Shown: positions 34,601 to 42,372 of the stretch, piece by piece
Numbering within the stretch: the stretch's first letter is position 1
Layout: the number at the start of each line of letters is the position of its first letter
Source: CBDIBC01 sp965276635
GTDB lineage: Bacteria > Actinomycetota > Acidimicrobiia > Acidimicrobiales > Palsa-688
Assembly: GCA_965276635.1 (NCBI GenBank)
Contig: CBDIBC010000003.1
Span: 453,114-517,113 of the forward strand
DNA: 64,000 bases
Reading direction: 5' to 3'
Notes under the pieces: generated by a model
Database searches by the model: none
The model's input: only the letters and a program-made list of their open reading frames with translations
Told to the model about the DNA's origin: nothing
Program-made: the position numbers and the translations under genes

Positions 34601-35008
34601 GACAAGGCCGCCGGCCTGGCCGTGGCCCGCCGCTTCGTGCAGCTGGGCTTCCGCCTGGCGGCCACGTCGGGGACAGCGGCTTCGTTCATCGCCGCGGGTG
34701 TGCCGGTCGAGATCGTGGTGGCCAAGGTGAGCGTCGAGGGCTCGGCGCCCGGCGACGGGGCCGACGCGCTCGAGCTGATCCGCACCGGCGGGGTGAACCT
34801 GGTGGTGAACACGCCGCGCGGGCGCGGCCCACGCGCCGACGGCGCCTACATCCGGCGGGCCGCCAACCAGCACGGGGTGGCCTGTGTGACCACCCTGGCC
34901 GCAGCGCGTGCCGCCGCCGCCGGGATCGCCGAGCGGGCCCGCGCCCCGCTGGCGGTGCGCAGCCTGCAGGAGTACCACGCCGCCGATCAGCTGCCGCTCG
35001 GCTCCTGA
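31694..35008 (+). CDS. carB: Carbamoyl-phosphate synthase large chain
   Basis: 1104 aa, normal length. Two homologous ATP-grasp halves begin ILVIGSGPIVIGQACEFDYSG and VIILGSGPNRIGQGVEFDYC. Each has the RPSYxLGG and EMNPRxSRSSAL/EANPRASRTVPF motifs. The C-terminal MGS-like domain (about 960-1085), which binds allosteric effectors, contains LAATSGTAAFI-like and VNLVVNTPRG motifs. It makes carbamoyl phosphate for pyrB here and for argF at 63331. Confidence 0.97.
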   Translation: MGRRDDLHSILVIGSGPIVIGQACEFDYSGTQACRILGEEGYRVILANSNPATIMTDPQFADRTYVEPLTAEVLTAIIERERPDAVLPTLGGQTALNLAMALHESGVLDTYGVEMIGADAEAIATAEDRERFKAAMTEIGLAVPDSGFAYNLADAMEVGERIGFPLIVRPSYILGGAGTGIAGSSEELEAIAATGLAASPISEILVERSIAGWKEYELEVMRDRDDNCVVICSIENVDPMGVHTGDSVTVAPAQTLSDVEYQAMRDAAFACIRRIGVETGGSNIQFAVDPADGTVVVIEMNPRVSRSSALASKATGFPIAKIAARLAVGYTLDEVRNDITGETPASFEPTIDYVVTKVPRWAFEKFPGVPEILGTRMQSVGEAMAIGRTFPESLQKGLRSLERGRHGLNCDPAEVLTDGWSDDELVRRAAVATPDRPFHLEAALRRGVGVDRVHQATGVDPWFLDQIGLIVEGRQELARIGGPGGMDRRTWRQAKRLGFADAQLAYLWSVAEADVRAARLGCGVRATMKTVDTCAAEFDARTPYHYATYEDEDEVRVGERPKVIILGSGPNRIGQGVEFDYCCVQASFALHDAGFETVMVNCNPETVSTDYDTSDRLYFEPLTNEAVTDIIEAETRSGPLAGVIVSLGGQTPLKLAGVLPAELILGTAPESIDLAEDRERWSALCAKLDIPQPPGGTAATVDEAIAVARRIGYPALVRPSYVLGGRAMEIVYGDGDLRRAMAELAGAGTLGREGGLSAERPVLVDRFLEDAIEVDVDAVRDHTGEVVIGAVMEHVEEAGVHSGDSACVIPPPTLVAEIVARIEAHTRAIAEALDVRGPVNVQYAVKADEIYVIEANPRASRTVPFVSKATGVPLAAVAARVMAGATLASLRDEGLLCPPAAGGHVSVKEAVLPFDRFPDADTLLGPEMRSTGEVMGIDSTFGWAFAKSQAAAGNSLPDTGTVFLSLADRDKAAGLAVARRFVQLGFRLAATSGTAASFIAAGVPVEIVVAKVSVEGSAPGDGADALELIRTGGVNLVVNTPRGRGPRADGAYIRRAANQHGVACVTTLAAARAAAAGIAERARAPLAVRSLQEYHAADQLPLGS

Positions 35009-35018
35009 GCGGCAGAGC

Positions 35019-35957
35019 GTGCGGCGGACCGTAGACCTCCGAGCCCGGGTGGGCGACGTGGGCCTGGCCAACCCGGTCATGACCGCGTCGGGGACGGCCG
35101 GCCACGGCGCCGAGCTGGCCGGGCACATGGACCTCTCCCGTCTCGGCGCGATGGTGGTGAAGTCGGTGTCGGCCGGCCCGTGGGCGGGGAACCCGGCCCC
35201 ACGCATCCATCCCACCGTCGCCGGGATGCTCAACAGCGTCGGCCTGCAGAACCCCGGGGCTCCGGCGTGGCTGACCGACGAGCTGCCGGCCCTGGAGGCC
35301 ACCGGCGCCACCGTGGTGGCTAGCATCTGGGGTTTCACCGTGGACGATTTCGCCCGGGTCGCGGCCATCGTCGCCGACGCCGCCCCGGCCGGGGTGGTGG
35401 CCCTCGAGGCCAACATCTCGTGCCCGAACATCGAGGACCGCAGGCGCATGTTCGCCCACGACGCCGACGCGGCGGGGCAGGTCGTCGCCGCGGTGGCGGC
35501 CGCCCTGGCCGGCCGGCTGCCGCTGTGGGTCAAGCTCAGCCCGAACGTCACCGATCTCCCGGCCATCGCCGGCGCAGTGCTCGACGCCGGTGCCGCCGCC
35601 CTCACCCTCGTCAACACGCTCATGGGCCTGGCGCTCGACCCGACCACAGGTCGCCCGCGCCTGGGCGGTGGCGGCGGCGGCCTCTCGGGCCCAGCGCTGC
35701 ACCCGGTCGCAGTCCGAGCCGTCTACGAGTGCCGGGCCGCCTTCCCCTCGGCCCCCATCGTCGGCGTCGGTGGGATCTCCACCGGATCGGATGCCGCCGA
35801 GCTCCTCGCTGCCGGCGCCGACGCCGTGCAGGTGGGCACCGCCACCTTCGCCGAGCCCCGCGCCCCGGCCCGGGTGCTGGCCGAGCTGGCGACGTGGTGC
35901 CGCCGGCATGGAGTGCGCCGCCTCGACGAGCTGGTAGGAAGAGCGCATGGCAGCTGA
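35019..35957 (+). CDS. pyrD: Dihydroorotate dehydrogenase, class 1B type
   Basis: FMN enzyme oxidising dihydroorotate, 312 aa from GTG 35019. NPVMTASGTAGHG at the start, KSVSAGPWAGNPAPRI, NSVGLQNPG, the active-site ANISCPNIED (catalytic Cys) and IVGVGGISTGSDA for FMN phosphate. The sequence style and Cys base fit class 1B, which normally works with the Fe-S/FAD subunit PyrK. No pyrK lies in this operon. It overlaps pyrF by 11 bp. Confidence 0.9.
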   Translation: MRRTVDLRARVGDVGLANPVMTASGTAGHGAELAGHMDLSRLGAMVVKSVSAGPWAGNPAPRIHPTVAGMLNSVGLQNPGAPAWLTDELPALEATGATVVASIWGFTVDDFARVAAIVADAAPAGVVALEANISCPNIEDRRRMFAHDADAAGQVVAAVAAALAGRLPLWVKLSPNVTDLPAIAGAVLDAGAAALTLVNTLMGLALDPTTGRPRLGGGGGGLSGPALHPVAVRAVYECRAAFPSAPIVGVGGISTGSDAAELLAAGADAVQVGTATFAEPRAPARVLAELATWCRRHGVRRLDELVGRAHGS

Positions 35958-36645
35958 CATCAGCGACTTCCGGGACCGGCTGGCCCTGGCCCTCGACGTG
36001 GACGACGTGGTGGCCGCCCAGCGGATGGCGTCGCAGCTACAGCCGTACTTCGGCGTGGTCAAGGTCGGCCTGGAGCTGTTCAGCGCCACCGGGCCGGGCG
36101 TGGTCCCCGTGATGATCGACGCCGGCTACAAGGTGTTCCTCGACCTCAAGCTGGCGGACATTCCCACCACGGTGTCGAAGGCGGCCCGCGTGCTCGGCGC
36201 GCTGGGCGTCTCGTACCTCACCATGCACGCGTTCCCCGGCGCCAGCATGCTGCGCGCCGGCGTGGAGGGCCTGGCCGACGGCGCCGCCCGCGCCGGGCTC
36301 GACACGCCAGCTGCCCTGGCCGTGACCATCCTCACCAGCGATGGCGACGCGCCGCCGCACATCCTCGGCAAGCGGGTGTCGACCGCGGTGGCGGCGCGCT
36401 GCCAGGGTGTGGTCTGCGCAGCCAGCGACGTGCGCGAGGCCAAGTCACTGGCCCCGAACCTGATGACGGTGGTGCCGGGCATCCGGCCGCTCGGTGTGCC
36501 CGCCGGTGACCAGTCCCGAACGGCGACGCCGGCCGAGGCGCTCGATGCCGGCGCCGACCTCCTGGTGATCGGTCGCGCCGTCACCGCTGCCGCCGATCGC
36601 GTCGCCGCAGCCGAGGCCCTCGTCGCCGAGCTGGCGGCCGGCTGA
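35947..36645 (+). CDS. pyrF: Orotidine 5'-phosphate decarboxylase
   Basis: Makes UMP, 232 aa. The catalytic tetrad motif FLDLKLADIPTTV (Asp-Lys-Asp) and the N-terminal LALALDVDD are typical of the short, type I enzyme. VVPGIRPLG and ADLLVIGRAVT form the phosphate-binding end. Many mycobacteria carry a longer, different PyrF; this one is the standard bacterial form. Last gene of the pyr operon. Confidence 0.95.
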   Translation: MAADISDFRDRLALALDVDDVVAAQRMASQLQPYFGVVKVGLELFSATGPGVVPVMIDAGYKVFLDLKLADIPTTVSKAARVLGALGVSYLTMHAFPGASMLRAGVEGLADGAARAGLDTPAALAVTILTSDGDAPPHILGKRVSTAVAARCQGVVCAASDVREAKSLAPNLMTVVPGIRPLGVPAGDQSRTATPAEALDAGADLLVIGRAVTAAADRVAAAEALVAELAAG

Positions 36646-36675
36646 GGCGGCCGACCCGGGCTGGTTTCGGCGCGC

Positions 36676-36681
36676 TATGGT
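36676..36681 (+). promoter_or_regulatory. -10 element of mihF, leaderless start
   Basis: TATGGT lies 7 nt before ATG 36689. It contains the alternative ATG 36677, which argues that 36689 is the real start. There is no ribosome-binding site. The 43 bp gap after pyrF is otherwise featureless. Confidence 0.45.
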
Positions 36682-36688
36682 TCGCGCC

Positions 36689-37003
36689 ATGCCGTTGCCG
36701 CCCGCCCTGTCACCGGACCAACGACAGGCCGCCCTCGAGAAAGCGGCCGCCGCCCGCCGTCAGCGGGCGGAGCTGAAGGAGAAGCTGAAGATGGGCTCCC
36801 TGACGCTGCGTGAGCTGCTCGCCCAGGGCGCGTCCGACGAGATCGTCGGCAAGATGAAGGTCCTGGCGGTGCTCGAGTCGCTCCCCGGCCTAGGCAAGGT
36901 CAAGGCCCGACGCCTGATGGAGGAGGTCGGCATCAGCGAGACCCGGCGGGTGCAGGGCCTCGGTGAGCAGCAGCGCAAGAAGCTGTTCGACAAGCTCTCC
37001 TGA
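36689..37003 (+). CDS. mihF: Actinobacterial integration host factor
   Basis: 104 aa DNA-binding nucleoid protein unrelated to the proteobacterial IHF fold. The long N-terminal helix has QRQAALEKAAAARRQRAELK, then a helix-two-turn-helix region with LGKVKARRLMEEVGI and RRVQGLGEQQRKKL. The LESLPGLGKVKA motif binds the DNA backbone in known members. The ATG 36689 start fits an upstream -10 element; ATG 36677 is the alternative. It lies directly before gmk, the usual actinobacterial order. Confidence 0.93.
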   Translation: MPLPPALSPDQRQAALEKAAAARRQRAELKEKLKMGSLTLRELLAQGASDEIVGKMKVLAVLESLPGLGKVKARRLMEEVGISETRRVQGLGEQQRKKLFDKLS

Positions 37004-37006
37004 GCG

Positions 37007-37552
37007 TTGCTCGTCGTGGTGTCCGGCCCCGGCGGGGTCGGCAAGGGCACGGTCCTCGAACGGGTCCGTAGCCGCGACCCGCGCTTGTGGCTGTCGCGCA
37101 GCTGGACCACCCGGCCGCGCCGTCCGGGGGAGGACGAGGACAGCTATGTGTTCGTGGACCGAGCCACGTTCCTCCGCCACCTCGAGCGCGACGGGTTCCT
37201 CGAGCACAACGAGCTGTCGACCAACGGCCAGCTCTACGGCACACCGATCCCCGACCCGCCGGCCGACCGCGACGTCCTCCTGGAGATCGAGGTCAACGGC
37301 GCCCGGCAGGTCAAGGTCCGCTTCCCCGACGCCCGGATGATCCTCATGGTGGCGCCGTCGGCAGAGGTCCAGGCCGACCGGCTCAGAGCGCGAGGCGACG
37401 ACGCCGAGTCGGTGACCAGTCGTGTGGTCCTCGGGGCCGAGGAGGAGGCCGTCGGCCGGGCCATGGCCGACGACGTCGTCGTCAACGACGACGTCGAACG
37501 GGCCGCCGCAGAGGTGGCAGGTATACTCGCCCGGTACCGCAGCGAGGAGTAG
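37007..37552 (+). CDS. gmk: Guanylate kinase
   Basis: Phosphorylates GMP to GDP, 181 aa, slightly short. P-loop GPGGVGKGT, in which the usual GPSGVGKST is altered at two positions. The GMP-binding TTRPRRPGE, LEHNELSTNGQLYGTP and the LEIEVNGARQVK motif are present. The TTG start at 37007 is only 3 bp after mihF and leaves almost no N-terminal extension before the first strand. Confidence 0.93.
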   Translation: MLVVVSGPGGVGKGTVLERVRSRDPRLWLSRSWTTRPRRPGEDEDSYVFVDRATFLRHLERDGFLEHNELSTNGQLYGTPIPDPPADRDVLLEIEVNGARQVKVRFPDARMILMVAPSAEVQADRLRARGDDAESVTSRVVLGAEEEAVGRAMADDVVVNDDVERAAAEVAGILARYRSEE

Positions 37553-37560
37553 CGACTGCC

Positions 37561-37848
37561 ATGGCCGAGCGCCGACCCACCATGATGGAACCCCCCGTGG
37601 AGCACCTGCTGGACCGGGTGGACTCCAAGTTCACCCTGGTCACGTTGGCGGCCATGCGCGGCCGCCAGATCAACTCCTACTTCAACCAGCTCGGTGAGGG
37701 CCTGGGCACGATCGTCCCGCCCCAGGTGGCGTCGGTGTCACGCAAGCCGCTGTCGATCGCCCTCGAAGAGGTGGCGGTGGGCAAGATCACCTATCACCGT
37801 CCCACCGAGGAGGAGCTCGCCGAGGGCACCGAGGGGGCCGGCAAATAG
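37561..37848 (+). CDS. rpoZ: RNA polymerase omega subunit
   Basis: 95 aa. The central signature VDSKFTLVTLAAMRGRQINSYF binds the beta' C-terminus and promotes RNA polymerase assembly. A C-terminal PTEEELAEG segment is typical of actinobacterial omega. It starts 8 bp after gmk, with AGCGAGGAG upstream, and its stop codon overlaps the likely start of coaBC. Confidence 0.94.
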   Translation: MAERRPTMMEPPVEHLLDRVDSKFTLVTLAAMRGRQINSYFNQLGEGLGTIVPPQVASVSRKPLSIALEEVAVGKITYHRPTEEELAEGTEGAGK

Positions 37849-39104
37849 CACTCGACGCGCCGATCCTGCGGGGTCGGCGAGTCGTTCTCGGCGTGACCGG
37901 CGGCATCGCGGCCTACAAGGCCATCGACGTCTGCCGGCGGCTGATGGATGCCGGCGCGTTCGTGAGCCCGGTGCTGACCACGGCGGCCACCCACTTCGTC
38001 GGCGCCCAGACCTTCTCGGCATTGGCATCCGAGCCGGCCCGGTTGTCGCTGTGGAACGAGGCCGAGCCCATCCCCCACACCGTGCTGGGCCAGCGCGCCG
38101 ATCTGATCCTGGTGGTACCAGCCACCGCCCGGCTGATCGGCGCCTACGCCGCCGGCCTCTCGTCGGACCTGATCACCGCCACCCTGCTGGCCACCCGGGC
38201 TCCGGTCGTCATCTGCCCGGCGATGCACACCGAGATGTGGGAGCACCCGGCCGTGACGGAGAACCTGGCGGTGCTGCGCCGCCGGGGCGTGCACGTCGTC
38301 GAGCCTGCAGTGGGCCGCCTGGCCGGCGGCGATGCTGGCGCAGGCCGCCTGGCCGACCCCGTCGACATCGTGGCGGCGGCGACCGGCGTGCTCGGCGGCG
38401 GTGCGCTGGCCGGCACCCGGGCCGTGGTCACCGCCGGTGGCACCCGCGAGCCCATCGACCCCGTGCGCTTCGTCGGGAACCGCTCATCGGGCAAGCAGGG
38501 CCATGCGGTGGCCGCCGAGCTGGGCCGCCGGGGCGCGACAGTCACCCTGATCACCACCGCCGCTCTCGGCGGCCCGCCGGGCGCGGACGTGATCCGCGTC
38601 GAGACGGCCGCCGAGATGCAGGCGGCGCTCGACGATCACGCCGCCACCGCCGATGTGATCGTCATGGCCGCCGCCGTCGCCGACTTCCGTCCGAAGGCGA
38701 TCGCCGCCACCAAGCTGAAGAAGGCCGACGGCGTCCCCCAGATGATCCTCGAGCCGACGCCGGACCTGCTGGCCGGGCTGGGGGCCCGGCGCCGGCCGGG
38801 CCAGGTCCTCGTCGGCTTCGCCGCCGAGACAGCCGGGGCACCCGATGCGCTCCGCCGGGCGGCGGAGAGCAAGCTGGCGGCCAAGCGCGTCGACCTGATC
38901 GTGGCCAACGACGTCTCCGCTCCCGGTGTGGGCTTCGCCCACGACACCAACGCGGTGTTGATCGTCGGCGCCGACGGAAGCGCCGTGGACGTCGAGCTGG
39001 CCGACAAGGTGCGGGTGGCTGCCGCCATCGTGGATGCTGTGGTGGCCTACCGGGCCGCCGCCGTTCCGTCCCCTTCCCCAGAGACTGCCGAGGAGCACCC
39101 GTGA
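37845..39104 (+). CDS. coaBC: Bifunctional CoaBC (phosphopantothenoylcysteine synthetase/decarboxylase)
   Basis: Two steps of coenzyme A synthesis. The CoaC half has LGVTGGIAAYK (FMN fold), the catalytic-His region PHTVLGQRADL and CPAMHTEMW. The CoaB half begins TRAVVTAGGTREPIDPVRF, with the dimer motif NRSSGKQG and the Lys-containing KLKKADG. The first ATG/GTG/TTG in frame is GTG 37893, which would delete the first beta strand (RRVVLG). Upstream candidates are ATA 37845, which overlaps the rpoZ stop as ATAG and follows GGGGG at 7 nt, or CTG 37866. I use 37845; the start is uncertain, the product is not. Confidence 0.9.
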   Translation: MALDAPILRGRRVVLGVTGGIAAYKAIDVCRRLMDAGAFVSPVLTTAATHFVGAQTFSALASEPARLSLWNEAEPIPHTVLGQRADLILVVPATARLIGAYAAGLSSDLITATLLATRAPVVICPAMHTEMWEHPAVTENLAVLRRRGVHVVEPAVGRLAGGDAGAGRLADPVDIVAAATGVLGGGALAGTRAVVTAGGTREPIDPVRFVGNRSSGKQGHAVAAELGRRGATVTLITTAALGGPPGADVIRVETAAEMQAALDDHAATADVIVMAAAVADFRPKAIAATKLKKADGVPQMILEPTPDLLAGLGARRRPGQVLVGFAAETAGAPDALRRAAESKLAAKRVDLIVANDVSAPGVGFAHDTNAVLIVGADGSAVDVELADKVRVAAAIVDAVVAYRAAAVPSPSPETAEEHP

Positions 39105-40294
39105 ATCGTTGGACGTTCACCTCAGAATCGGTGACCGAGGGTCACCCCGACAAGATGGCCGACCAGATCTCCGACGCGGTGCTCGATGCCATCATCGCCG
39201 AAGACCCCAGGGGCCGGGTGGCGTGCGAGACGCTCCTCACCACCGGGCTGGTCGTGGTGGCCGGCGAGATCACCACCACCGCCTACGTGGAGATCCCCGC
39301 TCTCGTGCGCGACGTGGTCAGCTCCATCGGCTACACCAGCTCCGACATGGGCTTCGACGCCCGCACCTGCGGGGTGTCGGTGGCCGTGGGTGCCCAGTCG
39401 CCCGACATCGCCCAGGGCGTCGACACCGCGTTCGAGGTCCGGTCCGGCACCAGCGGCGAGGACATCTTGAACGCCCAGGGCGCCGGCGACCAGGGGATGA
39501 TGTTCGGCTACGCGTGCGACGAGACCGACGATCTCATGCCGATGCCGATCTGGTTGGCTCACCGCCTGTCGCAGCGGCTGAGCGAGGTGCGCAAGGCGGG
39601 CACGTTGCCCTACCTCCGGCCCGACGGCAAGACCCAGGTCACCCTCGACTACGAGGACGGGCGGCCGGTACGGCTGCGGACTGTGCTCATCTCCACCCAG
39701 CACAGCCCGGCGGTCGACCTGGCCGAGCAGCTGCCCGCCGACCTGCGCGAGCACGTCATTGCCCCGCTGATCCCCGCCGACTTCGCCGACGATGGCTACG
39801 CCGTGCTGACCAACCCCACCGGGAAGTTCGAGCTTGGCGGCCCCCACGCCGACGCCGGCCTCACCGGGCGCAAGATCATCGTCGACACCTACGGCGGCGC
39901 CGCCCGCCACGGCGGCGGTGCCTTCTCCGGCAAGGATCCCTCGAAGGTCGACCGGTCCGCCGCCTACGCCGCCCGTTGGGTGGCCAAGCACGTGGTGGCG
40001 TCCGGTGCGGCCCGGCGCTGCGAGATCCAGGTGGCCTACGCCATCGGCGTGGCCCAGCCGGTGTCGATCATGGTCGACAGCTTCGGCACCGAGACCGTGG
40101 ACCCCGACCGCATCTCCGCCGCGGTGCGCGAGGTGTTCGACCTGCGGCCGGCCGCCATCATCCGCCAGCTCGACCTGCGCCGGCCCATCTACCGCAAGAC
40201 CGCGGCATACGGGCACTTCGGCCGGAACGACAAGGAGTTCACCTGGGAGCACACCACCCGGTTGGACGACTTCCGCTCCGCCGTCGGCATCTAG
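39101..40294 (+). CDS. metK: S-adenosylmethionine synthetase
   Basis: 397 aa. ATP-binding SESVTEGHPDKMADQISDAVLD, the second signature GAGDQGMMFGYA, the P-loop-like GGGAFSGKDPSKVDRSAAYAARW, and the C-terminal YGHFGRND. GTG 39101 overlaps the coaBC stop as GTGA, with GAGGAG 5 nt upstream. Supplies AdoMet for the several methyltransferases in this window, including PilD and RsmB. Confidence 0.97.
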   Translation: MNRWTFTSESVTEGHPDKMADQISDAVLDAIIAEDPRGRVACETLLTTGLVVVAGEITTTAYVEIPALVRDVVSSIGYTSSDMGFDARTCGVSVAVGAQSPDIAQGVDTAFEVRSGTSGEDILNAQGAGDQGMMFGYACDETDDLMPMPIWLAHRLSQRLSEVRKAGTLPYLRPDGKTQVTLDYEDGRPVRLRTVLISTQHSPAVDLAEQLPADLREHVIAPLIPADFADDGYAVLTNPTGKFELGGPHADAGLTGRKIIVDTYGGAARHGGGAFSGKDPSKVDRSAAYAARWVAKHVVASGAARRCEIQVAYAIGVAQPVSIMVDSFGTETVDPDRISAAVREVFDLRPAAIIRQLDLRRPIYRKTAAYGHFGRNDKEFTWEHTTRLDDFRSAVGI

Positions 40295-40342
40295 GGATCC
40301 CGCATCCCGCCGCCGGACTCGACCGGGCCGGCGCAACCGGCA

Positions 40343-42271
40343 GTGGTGCGGGTCCTGCCCGACGTCGCCGCCATCGACAAGGAGTTCGACTACACCGTCC
40401 CCCCCGACCTGGCCGGCTCGGTGGGCCTGGCCGGCTCGGTGGGCCTGGCCGGCTCGGTGGGCGTCGGCACCGAGGTGCGCATCGCCCTCGGGGCCCGTCG
40501 CGTGGGGGGTTGGGTCCTCGACGGCACGGTATCGCCGCCCGCCGGCGTGGTGGTGCGGCCGCTCGCCAAGATCCGCGGCTGGGGTCCGCCGCCGGCCGTG
40601 GTCGACCTGGCCGGTTGGGCGGCGTGGCGGTGGGCCGGGCGGCGAGCCGCGCTCCTGGCCACCGCGTCGGCCCCGACCGCCATCCGCCACCTGCCCGCGC
40701 CCGCCCTGCGGCCCCCGGCGATGCCCACCAACCCGGGTCTGGATCCCGCCGCCCTGTCGACGGCCCTGGCCGCCGGCGGGACAGTGATCGCCCGCCTGCC
40801 GCCCGCCGCCGACCCGACGCCCCTGGTGGCGGCGGTGGCCCAACGAGGATCCACCCTGGTCGTCGTACCATCCCTCGCCCGGGCTGCCATCCTGGGCCGG
40901 CGTCTGCGCCGGGCCGGCGCCGACGTCGCCGTCCTGCCCGACGACTGGGCGCAGGCCCGGGCCGGGGCGGGCGTGGTGATCGGCGCCCGGGCGGGGGCGT
41001 GGGCGCCCTGCCCGGACCTGTCCGCGATCGTGGTGGTCGACGGCCACGACGAGGCGCTCACCCAGGAGCAGGCCCCCACGTGGAACGCCACGGCCGTAGC
41101 CAGGGAACGGGCCCGGCGGGCCGGGATCCCCTGCGTGGTCACCAGCGCCTGCCCGACCCTCGAGCTGCTTGTCGATGCCGCCCTGCTCACCGTCGCCCCG
41201 CAGGCCGAGCGGGACGGCTGGTCCGCCATCGAGGTGGTTGACCGGCGGTCCGACGATCCGCGCTCCGGTCTGTACTCTTCGCGAGTCGTCGCCGCCCTGC
41301 GGGCGGCTGTTGGCGACTCCACCAGCGACTCGCCGTTGGTGTGCGTCCTGAACCGGACCGGTCGGGCCCGGCTGCTCGCCTGCGGCGCGTGTGGCGAGCT
41401 CGCTCGCTGCGAGCGCTGCGGCGGCCTGGTCGGGCAGGCGGCGGCATCCGAGCCGCCGTACCCGCTGGTCTGCGGGCGATGCGGCGCGTCACGCCCAGGA
41501 CTCTGCCTCCACTGCGGCTCCATCGCCCTGAGACACCTGCGGGTCGGAGTCAGCCGGGCTCGCGAGGAGCTGGAGGCGCTGGTCGGCTGCCCGGTCGCCG
41601 AGGTGTCGGCGTCCGGCAAGGGTTCGAGCGGACCGTCAGCCGCCGTGGTGGTGGGCACCGAGGCGGTGCTGCACCGCGTGGCCCGGGCTGCCGGCGTGGT
41701 CTTCTTGGACTTCGACCAGGAGCTGTTGGCGCCCCGCTACCGCGCCGACGAGGAGGCCCTGGCCATGCTGGCCCGGGCCTCGCGCCTCGTCGGCGGCCGC
41801 CATCCCGGCGGCGGTCGGCCTCCCGGACGAGTCGTGGTGCAGACCCGGCTGCCGGGGCATCCCGTGCTCCTCGCCGCCACGGTGGCCGACCCCGCCCGCC
41901 TGGTGGCCGTCAGCAGCCTGGTCCGCCGGGAGCTGCAGCTGCCGCCCTACGGGGCGCTCGCCGTGGTGTCGGGCCCGGCTGCGGCCCGCTACATCGAGGG
42001 CCTGGTGGCCGTCGCCGGCGGGGCTGGCGGTGCGGTCGGCGGTGGTGCGGTCGGTGGTGGTGCGGTCGGTGGTGGTGCGGTCGGTGGTGGTGCGGTCGGT
42101 GGTGGTGCGGTCGGTGGTGGTGCGGTCAGTGGTGCGGTCACCGTGCTCGGTCCCGAGGCGGGTCGTTGGGTGGTGCGGGCGCCGACCGTGGCGGTCATGG
42201 CCGACGCCCTGGCGTCGGTCCGGCGCCCGCCCGGGCGGCTGCGGGTCGAGGTGGACCCCCGTCGGGTGTGA
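40343..42271 (+). CDS. priA: PriA-like primosomal protein, helicase-degenerate
   Basis: 642 aa. The N-terminal 3'-DNA-binding domain starts MVRVLPDVAAIDKEFDYTVP. The usual Walker A GxTGSGKT is absent and the DEEHD box reads VVDGHDEALTQE, so ATPase activity is unlikely; this degeneration is known in actinobacterial PriA. The zinc-binding cysteine cluster (CGACGELARCERC...CGRCGASRPGLCLHC) is intact. Two in-frame repeats expand it: an 18-bp unit near the N-terminus and a 15-bp unit (Gly-Gly-Ala-Val-Gly) near the C-terminus. Confidence 0.88.
   Translation: MVRVLPDVAAIDKEFDYTVPPDLAGSVGLAGSVGLAGSVGVGTEVRIALGARRVGGWVLDGTVSPPAGVVVRPLAKIRGWGPPPAVVDLAGWAAWRWAGRRAALLATASAPTAIRHLPAPALRPPAMPTNPGLDPAALSTALAAGGTVIARLPPAADPTPLVAAVAQRGSTLVVVPSLARAAILGRRLRRAGADVAVLPDDWAQARAGAGVVIGARAGAWAPCPDLSAIVVVDGHDEALTQEQAPTWNATAVARERARRAGIPCVVTSACPTLELLVDAALLTVAPQAERDGWSAIEVVDRRSDDPRSGLYSSRVVAALRAAVGDSTSDSPLVCVLNRTGRARLLACGACGELARCERCGGLVGQAAASEPPYPLVCGRCGASRPGLCLHCGSIALRHLRVGVSRAREELEALVGCPVAEVSASGKGSSGPSAAVVVGTEAVLHRVARAAGVVFLDFDQELLAPRYRADEEALAMLARASRLVGGRHPGGGRPPGRVVVQTRLPGHPVLLAATVADPARLVAVSSLVRRELQLPPYGALAVVSGPAAARYIEGLVAVAGGAGGAVGGGAVGGGAVGGGAVGGGAVGGGAVGGGAVSGAVTVLGPEAGRWVVRAPTVAVMADALASVRRPPGRLRVEVDPRRV
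40409..40462 (+). repeat. 18-bp tandem repeat (3 copies) in priA
   Basis: Three identical copies of CTGGCCGGCTCGGTGGGC encode LAGSVG repeats in the loop between the first strands of the PriA DNA-binding domain. Identity of the copies suggests recent slippage. Confidence 0.9.
42027..42126 (+). repeat. 15-bp tandem repeat (about 7 copies) in priA
   Basis: The unit GGTGCGGTCGGTGGT is repeated about seven times, with small changes in the first and last copies, and encodes a run of Gly-Ala-Val-Gly-Gly. It inserts a flexible glycine-rich loop in the C-terminal domain of PriA. The frame is kept. Confidence 0.9.
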
Positions 42272-42306
42272 GCGGCGCCGACCGCTCCGGGCCACGCCGG
42301 TGGAGG

Positions 42307-42347
42307 AGTGGTCAGTATGTTCGAATGGGTCGAACATACTGACCACT
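42307..42347. terminator. 18-bp inverted repeat between convergent priA and trmH
   Basis: Arms AGTGGTCAGTATGTTCGA (42307-42324) and its perfect complement (42330-42347) flank the loop ATGGG. It lies midway in the 101 bp gap between two genes that point at each other, so it probably acts as a bidirectional terminator. It is markedly more AT-rich than the neighbouring genes. Confidence 0.65.
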
Positions 42348-42372
42348 GGTCCGGGACCGGTGCGACAGCGAC

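Noticed and set aside
32885..35647. A 920-codon minus-strand frame opposite carB and pyrD
   Set aside because: Long open antisense frames are expected at this GC content. It has no recognisable motif, while the plus strand encodes conserved CarB and PyrD.
36677..36688. mihF starting at ATG 36677
   Set aside because: This ATG lies within the probable -10 hexamer TATGGT; ATG 36689 gives the usual protein start.
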